NCBI RefSeq assembly: GCF_028389875.1
Contig: NC_084663.1
Span: 214,358,876 to 214,422,875, forward strand
DNA from: Rhea pennata
Taxonomy: Eukaryota > Chordata > Aves > Rheiformes > Rheidae
DNA length: 64,000 bases
Reading direction: 5' to 3'
Positions 55,736-64,000 of the stretch are shown here, piece after piece. Position 1 is the stretch's first letter; every line of letters begins with the position of its first letter. The notes beneath the pieces are model-generated. The model saw only the letters and a list, made by a program, of their open reading frames with translations. It searched no databases and was not told the DNA's origin. A program made the translations under genes and the position numbers.

Positions 55736-56899
55736 GCGCGGTCACGTGAGGCGGCGGGCGAGGGTGCCCATGGGAAACGTAGTTTTCCTCTCTGCCTGTG
55801 GCGCGGCCATCTTGGGTGGGAGTTGACCCCGGCGCTCTCGGTGGGGATTTCCCCCCCCACCACGGCTAAACGCCCTGAATCCGCATTAAAACGGCCACCA
55901 AGCCCACAGAAACGCATAGGAGGGTGGGAAACGAAATAATTCACCCCCCATCTTGCTGTTGAGGGGCCACCTAGGAAGTCCTCCTGTCGCAGCCACCCTT
56001 GCCTGGAGGCCAAGATGGCGAGGTGGGCTCCAGGGTGGGCTGGAGGCGAGAGGGCCATGCCTGCCCAGGCTGGCGCCGCTTTTTATGGGAAAAGAGGGCA
56101 ATGAGGAGGGTACAGCTACAGGCCAGGGGCAGCAGCCCAGCAGTGGGGCCATCAAAGGTTGGGAAGGCGCTTTGGGCTGCCCCCGGGGCCTTCCGGCATG
56201 CAGGAGGCTGGGACGGGGCTCAGGTAGCTGGCTCTCCCAATGGGGTCTTATTTTGTCTTTTTTAACCTCTCCGCTACTTTCCAGTATTCGTAGACAAACG
56301 AAACGTCCCTTCTTTTGATCCTGAGAGGTCTGTGAATCTTTCTCAGAATCCACAAAAGAGAGGAAGCTCGGCAGCTGCCGAGTGACATGTTGTAAGCCTG
56401 CAAACTAGGAGAAAAAATGTGGAAAAATCACTATTTATTTCATTTTAGACTGCTGCTGGCATGGGGGGAGGAAGGGGGGCTGTGAGGATATGCTGTCCTA
56501 CAGGGCGCAGCTCCCTATGCAAAAGCAATAAAGCCGTTCCTAGCCCCCTCCAACCCGTAAAGCAACTTTCCAGGGAAGCACTAGCAGCACTTTGCTGCTC
56601 TGGGATGCTGTATTTCCATCCCAGTAATTTGCTACTTTAAGTAAATTTTAACAATACCAATCAACTATTTATACTTAGCTATGAATGTGGTTTATAGCCA
56701 ACTATAAGTTGTTCAAATGGTAGTAGATCTTTTCTATGTTTTTGCAGCATCTTGAGCAACAAGGTTGTTGCCCCTAGGCCTCTCTGCAAAACAAATGATT
56801 AAACAAATAGTTTAATTGTTGTTTAGAGGCAAATATATCATATTTTGTTTTGCTTTTTCCCTCTTACGACAGTATCATCACCTCTGCAGAGACAGCAGT

Positions 56900-58100
56900 T
56901 ACTCCAGGTTTCAATTAGTAACAGCGGGATGCGATTTCTTACTTAAGACTTCTGTGGTGGCTAATGGTGGGGAAAGTGGCAAATATGACTCCAATTTTTT
57001 AAAAAGGCTTCAGGGGACATAGGAAACTAAAGGCCTTTGGTTGTGCTGGGTAAATTAGTAGAAAATAATGAGTAGAATCAGTACATAAAAATACCTACAG
57101 GTTGGTGGGTAAATATAATCTGTTTGGGAAGATTCAACAAAGGGAAGCCTTGCCTTACAGATCTCCCAGAAGGGAGCCAACAGAGAAGTGGATAAGCGTG
57201 AATGGATTAAAATAGTCTGTTTGGTTCCCTGTAAGGCTTCTTTTGGAAGGCCTCACCAGAGATTTTTACAGAAAGTAAAAGGCCATGGGTGAGTGTGGGA
57301 GCACTGGGCAGCTCTGGCTACACAGAGAGGTTCTTACAGAGATGCTGCAGCGATTTGTGCAGGTTTAGAGGGCAGGTGCCTTGGTGTGCTAGCATTGTCA
57401 AGCCTTCAGGGTTGGAAGACCATGAAGACCTGGGTCTGAATGTCTGGGAAATATAAAAGCCAAATTAAATTTGGTAGAAAGATATACAGAGAAATGCATT
57501 GGGGGAATGTCTCCCTACTTCCTCCCCAATTCATGTGTCCAGCGAAGGGCTCTGAGCTGACCACTACCAGGACAGAAACCAGGGGCTACATAGACAGTGC
57601 CTGCTCAATGCCCAGAGGGGGGCAAAAGAACAAACCAAATGTTAAGAATTTTCAAAAAAAGAAGAAATTGGAAATGGTCATTTCTGTAAATAAATCACTG
57701 CTGTGCCTGCATTGTGAGCAGTGGGTGCGTCTGGTCCTCCATCTCTAAAACGGTAGAGAAGAAAAGGGAAGAGGGTCAGAGCAGGGCAGGAAGGATGTTC
57801 ACAGGTCTGAGACAACTTCTGTATGAAGAAAGCTGAGTAGGCTGAGACTCATCAGCTTGGGAAAGATAAAATGTGGCTGAGATCTACTAACCCACAGAGG
57901 CCTAGAAAGGATGGGAAGGAAATGACTGTTCACTGTCATCCCATGAAAACTAAATGGAAGCAGTGGGAGCTAGGTTTGATACAGACATGTTTGCTATAGT
58001 TTCAGTTTTCTCTGAAAAACTGAAGGACGGAAATTCTGGACTAAATATCTTCTGAGCCAGTATGGCTGCTCTAATGTTTGTAGGTAGGTGACAGCAGCAG
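56900..58100 (+). mobile_element. Ancient CR1/L3-like LINE relic, in two pieces
   Basis: The first piece (about 56940-57240) follows the old CR1 reverse-transcriptase region: 'ccaattttttaaaaaggctt', 'ttgggaagattcaacaaagg', then a 'gccttgccttacagatct'-type phrase. The second piece (about 57780-58090) follows the 3' end ('gatgggaaggaaatg...catcccatgaaaactaaat', 'ggactaaatatcttctgagc'). The middle is replaced or too diverged. No open frame survives. Confidence 0.65.
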
Positions 58101-61100
58101 GTTAGGGCTAGTGGTGGTTTGAAATTTAGAGGGTAGACCAGTGACCAGTCCCTATCTCCCCACCAAGAGAGTGTGCCACCACCATGGCAGCAAGGGCTGG
58201 TCTGCCTGGCAGCTATCTCCTGGACTGCCCCCGTTTTCTGGCTTTCTTGCTCAAAGTCAATGAGTAAAGGCCAGGTTCCCGTAATCGCAAACGATGTCAC
58301 TCCAGGAACTGCCAGTGGAACCTCTGCTCTGGAGCTGGCATCAGACCTCAAAGGGATGATGAAAAGCAGAGTGAGACCTCAGTCACCCACTTGACTCCAC
58401 TCCAGGGAAGGTTATCAGGGCATCTAGCACTGCCAAGTCCTTCTCCAGCTGCTTAAGCTCTCTCCCAGGGATAGGGTGGCCACATGGGGACAACCTCTGA
58501 GAAGGTCCTTGGCCTGAACCCTGCCCAGAAGGGTGCGAGTGGCCCGGGCCAACCCCCTCCTGCTGGGGCCCTTTTAACAATGTCAGTACCTAAATGATGG
58601 TGTTTCAGTGCCTGTGGATGGTTCTGGCACCGTTTTGTTGCCTAGTTGAGACCTAGCCAGATGAGCTGTGCAGGGAATACCAGTATGACCAGTACAGTGC
58701 TGTCGGTAATGCACCCCACCTTCAAACACCCATCCCCAGCATGGCCCATGGGGGCAAGCAGGGATGCAGCAGTGCTTAGAGGAAGCAGCGCTCTTCTTTG
58801 CCAGGGAAAGGACTATTCTGCCACTAGATGTCAGACGCTCTCCAAGTGGAAGAAGGTTTCTGTTTCCTCCTCATCTCCCTCCTTTCTTCTTCCCGAGGGA
58901 TTTATTTGTCCAGGACTTTGGAGATAGCTGAGACGCTGGCTTCTTCCCTTTGGTCCTTTCTGAGCTGCAGAAACAGCACCTGATCTCACATGTCTTTCCA
59001 ATGGCCCCAGCTCCCTCTTCCCTTTCATTTCCATGCTCCTTGAGCGCCAGCTGCAACTCCTCTCCTTGGCCTCTTGCAATGCTGGTCCCAACAGCGACTT
59101 CCTTTTGGCCAAAATTTGGAGCCACAGCACCATCAGTTTCCTTCAGGTCTCTGCCCTGGGGATTGAGGCTGAGATCAGGCTGGGCGGACCAGGGATGGAG
59201 CTGGGGAAGTGCTGGGGGTTCAGGGCTCAAACTGGACTTCTGTAGCATGGATAGGGATACGCACATAGGAACTGTGTCGACTCCTGGATGCTTTTCTCTG
59301 TCAGCATCACTTGCTTTAGAAATCCCCTGGACACAGGCCAAGCCAGCTCACATCCAGAAGGCAAAGGTGTTGGGCCATCCCTGAGGCTGCATAAATTGTC
59401 TCCTATATTTTATCCAAAGCTGTAAATGCAAGGAGTTGATGTGGCTTAAGACATCCTGGCAGTAACCACCCGCTTTGATCCCAGCTCTAGGGAAGCTGTA
59501 TCAGCTGCTATCACTCGCCCAGTGACTCTGACCCTGCTGGGCTGCACTTCTGCTGTGTCCGCTGGTCTCCTGTGTTTCTCCCACATAAGGCTTCAGTTTC
59601 CTCCACACCGTGGTTTCTGACCTGACCCTCTCAGAGATACCCACTCAGCTTCATCCTCCAAAGGAGCTGGGGGCCATTCAGTCACACAGAGCCACAGCAG
59701 AGCTGCCTCTTGAGTCAGGGAGGAGACAGGGGATTTAGAGGAAATAGCAAAAGGGGATGGGGCAGCTGCCTTACCAGAAGATGTAGAAGTCAATAAGCCA
59801 GAGACATACCTCAAACATCCCTAACCCAGCTGGATGGACTGCGGGACTGACCAAGAAAGCATTTCCATACTGCACCCAAGGGAGAGTGGTGCACACGCGA
59901 GCTCTCCTCCTGCCCATCAGACATGGTCCTGCTCATCTCAGACTTGAGCTGAGGCAGGAGAAATCCCAGCTCTGAGGAAGAGTTTCCTTTTCTTCCAGTC
60001 TGGTGTCAGTATTGCGTTTTTCCTGGCGGCAAAGAGGCTTATAGGAACTCTCCTCTTTCCTCCCTCACCCCTGCCTGCCCCTTGCTCCCCCCCAACCCAC
60101 TTCCATCCCGCTGTTTCTGGAGCCTGGCTGTAAATCAGCCCCCAGAAACAGTCCAACACAAACACACATGTATTTCGGGGGAGGTTATTTAAAGCCCTGC
60201 TCGTTTTCCCTGCTCCAGCCCAGCTCAACAGCCGCCTATAAGCACCAAGGAGAGGGCAGAGAATTGTGGCAGGGGGATGGGGACAGGGCCAGGCAGGAAT
60301 GTCCTGCTTGAAAGACTCAGCTCCCAGCCCACGAAGGAGGCCAGGACTGGGGCAGCACTTGGGAACTCACGGTCGCAGCCTCGGCCACAGCAGCACTGTG
60401 CCGAGTTGGGGAGATCGTCTGGCCGGATGTCAACATCTGCATTTGCAGTCCTTGCTTCAGAGTAACATCAGATGGTAAGACACTGACTTTGGAGGGGTGA
60501 CCGGGAGCTGAGGACATCTCTATGCAGGGAGCCAAGCCCAGGAGCCTATTAACCAGAGTGTTTCAAACATTTTTTCAAGAAAAGGTGCTCTTGACCATAA
60601 CAAAATCCACCCATTTGGTCTGTGCTCGTTTCCTGCTTGGGTCCATGATACAGGGCAGGTTATGAGCCTTCATGAACTGAGAAATATCTGCCCAGGAACT
60701 TCTTTCTGTCAGGCTGAGTTCACCCAGGAGGGGCTGAGCCAACATATTTCTGGATCATATAAAAGGAAAGACACAGCATTAGCAAAAAGCCTGGCCCTGA
60801 CATGCATTGCCTTTTCTATGTCCTATTAAGGAGAAACTATGTGTTGTGTCAGCATTTCAGGGTCAGCATCAACAACCAAAGCTGGGGTCAAGCTGCACCT
60901 TCGTACAAAGCTGGGGCCTCGATGGCATTACAGTGTTGAGGGAATGTCCCCTCTCCCCCCAGACGTGGCCCAGCTCAGCCAGCAGGCTCCAAAACATGGC
61001 CTTCACAACCGGAAAAATTTCAGTCCCTTCCACAAATAGCAACGCGGGATTCCTCCGTTGGCTCCATCCATCCCCAGCCCAAGTGGGCCAGTGTTGCTCT

Positions 61101-64000
61101 CCTCTGCTCCTGAGATGAGCAGGAGGACAATGAAGCCTCCAGGCTGATGTTTGTGGCCAAATAGAGACAGAGTCGTTTCAGCTCCATCCCCACACAAACA
61201 CAGACCAGCAGCAGCCCAGAAAGGCTGTGAACTGCCTACCCCCTCACTCCGGAGAGCTCAGATACAGCCCAGCAAAGCGAAGGGTCCCAATGACACCAGC
61301 CAGCAGTTTGGATTTGCAGAGAGCCAAAGACTTTCCTCCAGGATGCAAAGGGAGCCCATCCGCTGCTGTAACTAAAGGACATTCAACTGGGAGTGGGGCT
61401 GGGAGCCCCAAGGCGGGAGAGCAAGAACAGTGCTGACAGAGATGTAGGCATGAACCTGACCATATTTCTCTCCTCCCTCCAAAGCAGCTCCCGACTTACC
61501 CATGTTGGAGGAAGACAGCTCAGCCCAGCATCCCTGTCCAGTGCTCTCCTCTCCCAGGGGGCAGCCAGAGACCCTCAAGCTGCTGGGACCGAGCGAACCC
61601 TCCCAGTGCTTGGCCAGAGCTGCAGCATCCCAGGGGCATGCATGTATGTAACCTAGACTCAGGCGTCTCCTCTGCTAACCCATGTCCCATGCGATGCTGT
61701 GCCCACTGAGCATGTCTATCCCTGCTCGGTATGAGGGAGCTCAGGGCATCGCTTGGGGTGGCCACAGACCTGCAGGATCCTCATGGACAGGGTGGTAGGG
61801 GGACTCTGCACGGCATTTGGGCACGGTCAGCTAGGACATCTGGGGCTGGGGAGCGACAGATCACAGGGAAGGCTCCTTGTACCATCCCACTCCATCTTAT
61901 AACCCCCACGAGGCAGGCAGTCATCACTTGGGTTTCCAGGCACCGAGGGAGTAGGGGAAGAGGTGGCCACCCCTGCAGACCATGGCTCCACTGTCCTGCT
62001 GTCCCTGTTTCCCTGCCGCGCCGTTGTGCAGAGCCAGCCACGAGAGGGCTGCCGTGCTGCAAGGGAAGGAGCTCCCTTTGTCCGCAAGGCCTGCGGCAGC
62101 GGGGGAGATCCTTGGCCTTGCGGCAGCAAAAGAAAAAAAGAGACGAAAAACCAAGGTGGGGAGGGCTGGCTGCATCCTGCGAGCATCAGCCTGGGGTGGC
62201 CTCAGTGCTCCTGCACCCTCCAGGAGCATTGCTCGCTCCCTTTAGCTAAATCAGGGCAGTCGGGAAGATGCCAGCAATCCCAGCTCTGCTGCAGGGCACA
62301 TCTGGCTCCACCACCGTCTCCAGCAGCACAGACACCCCCATGCCTCAGTTTACCCCTTGCAGAAAATGTGCAATGCTCCTTCATGGTGCCTGTGCCCTCA
62401 GGGTGGCACTCAGGACCTCGGATTAGGCGCAGTTGACTGCCACGACGATGTGGCCCACAGCTTCAGCTCTGGTCCTGACAGAGGCTCAGCCTCTGCTGGG
62501 CTCCTGGCCCACGAGGGAAATTGCCGATCCAGTGCAGAGGTCACCGTGTGGCTCTCCTCCCCGCCTGCCCTTGGCATCTACCAAAACGGCCTCAGGAACG
62601 TGAGTCCTGCAAGGGATTTTCTCCAGCAGGAGAAGAACCAGCAGGGAACCAGGGATATAGCGCATCTTTTATTGATGGTTTGCCGCTGACATCTTTGGCT
62701 CCTCCTGGCTCCTGGCAGTGAGCATTGCCGACTGCGCGCATGGCACCGGCATCTGGAGCCGCCAGCATCAGTGAGCTGCACGGGCAGCATCCGGCCCACG
62801 GCCCCAGTATTCAAACTGGGGCTTTTGTCGCCGTCTTGGCAGCCCCCTTTTCAGCAGGGCCCATTCTGGGTGGCATTTGCACTGCAGAGCCGAGCCGGTC
62901 TTCTCAGATCCCCTCTCTGGCATGCAAAACTTTGATCTCCTCTTGTACTTGCAAAATAGGCTCCCTCTTGCCAGCGTCGGCAGGAACAAACGGAGGGGAC
63001 AGAGGAGAGAAATGTCGTGGACGGCGTGTTTGGATGCACCGCGGCCTCCCCTACATCTCCACTGAGGGCTGCTTGCTGGTGCCGCAGTGGGATTTAGTGC
63101 CAGGTTTCCCCGCTGCGGGGGGAAGCCGGCTCTGAGCAGGTTCGGGAATCAGGAGCTGTTCTGCCTCCCCCCTGCTCCTTTCATTCCCCAGACAGCGACA
63201 TGGTTTATGGCAGCCAAAGCCCATTGAACAGTCTCAATTAAGCCGGTTTCCCTGCGTTTTCGCCCCAGGAACCTGGCTCCTGTTCAGAGCATCCAGGAGG
63301 GGCTGGCGGCCTTTTGCAAGGAAGGAGGCCAGGAGGGCCGGCATCTTCTCCGATTCCTACGTGTGTTGCGTTTGGGGATTCCCTGTGCTTTCTCTGGACA
63401 CTGGCAAAAAGTGATGTTTGGAGGCACCTTTGCAGTGTCCTTTGCCGCTCGTGCTCTCGCAGGGAAATAGGGCTCCTCACACTCATCCCTCCAGGGAAGC
63501 TGGTGAAGCCCTGGCAGCGTCTCATTCCCTCCCTGCAAGGTGTCAGCAGCTGCTTCGGTCCCCACGGAGAAGCCACCAGTGCACGGAGGTTTGAAGCGTC
63601 AGCACAGCCCGACTCCTTGCTGTCAGCAGTGGGTCCAGAGCCAAGAGGAATCACAGGAGTCCCAAGTGGCTTCGATGGCTCTGCTCAGCCCCTGCCTGCC
63701 GAGAGCGTCTGTCCCATTGAGCAGCACAGCAGGAGGAAACCGAGCACGGAGCAGAAACCTCAGCCCAAGCCGGGATCTCGCCGCAGGCTGGGAGAAGGGG
63801 GATTGGATCACATGTTACGTTACTAGACATGTATATTTTTGCAGCTTCCAGGGGGAGGAGATTGGGCTGTGTCCATTAGCGTAACTACTCCGAGTAGCGT
63901 GACGGTGACCTTCACCCCATCCCCTGTCCCACTCCCTCCCCATAAATTGGAGGGAAAGGGGTGAGTCCTCCCTGTAGATCCCAACCCGCTGTGTTTGGTG
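58101..64000. other. Upstream flank of RPS3 without supported gene
   Basis: GC-moderate non-coding sequence. Weak promoter-like motifs are present ('ttatttaaagccc' at about 60187, 'catataaaagg' at about 60758) but no transcript can be tied to them. In mammals ARRB1 lies on this side of RPS3, yet none of its coding exons was recognised here. Confidence 0.5.
62300..62370 (+). repeat. Possible SINE-like trace
   Basis: The phrase 'catgcctcagtttacccctt' recalls the 'tgcctcagtttcccc' core of MIR-type SINEs, also seen at 32850-32880. Weak. Confidence 0.2.

Noticed and set aside
58101-64000. ARRB1 first exon or its intronic microRNA, expected from mammalian synteny
   Set aside because: I looked for the conserved N-terminal coding sequence and the microRNA core by eye and saw neither; it may lie beyond the window or have moved.

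Overview
This is bird nuclear DNA. Two complete, intron-bearing housekeeping genes can be reconstructed exon by exon. SERPINH1 (collagen chaperone HSP47, + strand) encodes 405 residues and ends in RDEL, as I recall chicken HSP47 does. RPS3 (small-subunit ribosomal protein uS3, - strand) encodes 243 residues. CR1 LINE copies, the typical avian/reptilian retroposon, occur at several ages. The species cannot be named from the sequence.

Layout. 1-16079: gene-poor non-coding DNA with simple repeats, an old CR1 piece near 10.9-11.6 kb and weak SINE-like traces. 16080-26956: an unusual block of about 10.9 kb bounded by two inverted arms of about 1.2-1.3 kb. It holds a long minus-strand ORF of unknown nature (18967-20163), a complex tandem array with a higher-order period of about 1.73 kb (about 21.1-24.35 kb), a 19-G run and a degraded CR1. 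26957-40500: non-coding DNA with a well-preserved 5'-truncated CR1 (31636-32800), a 34-bp tandem duplication, a second 19-G run and GC/CpG-rich patches. 40557-46830: SERPINH1, with a perfect heat-shock element, TATA box, non-coding first exon, four coding exons and a 1.9-kb 3' UTR. 46840-49460: short intergenic gap. 49462-55680: RPS3, convergent with SERPINH1, with seven exons and U15 (SNORD15) box C/D snoRNA copies in three successive introns, the last one decayed. 55.7-64 kb: the upstream side of RPS3, with a CpG-rich promoter, an ancient CR1 relic at 56.9-58.1 kb and otherwise no supported gene.

The two genes are not a pathway. HSP47 is a stress-inducible ER chaperone for procollagen. RPS3 is a constitutive translation gene that also hosts snoRNAs for rRNA methylation. 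The observation most worth a second look is the inverted-repeat-bounded block at 16.1-27.0 kb, which could be an undescribed large mobile element or a local inverted duplication around a satellite-like array.
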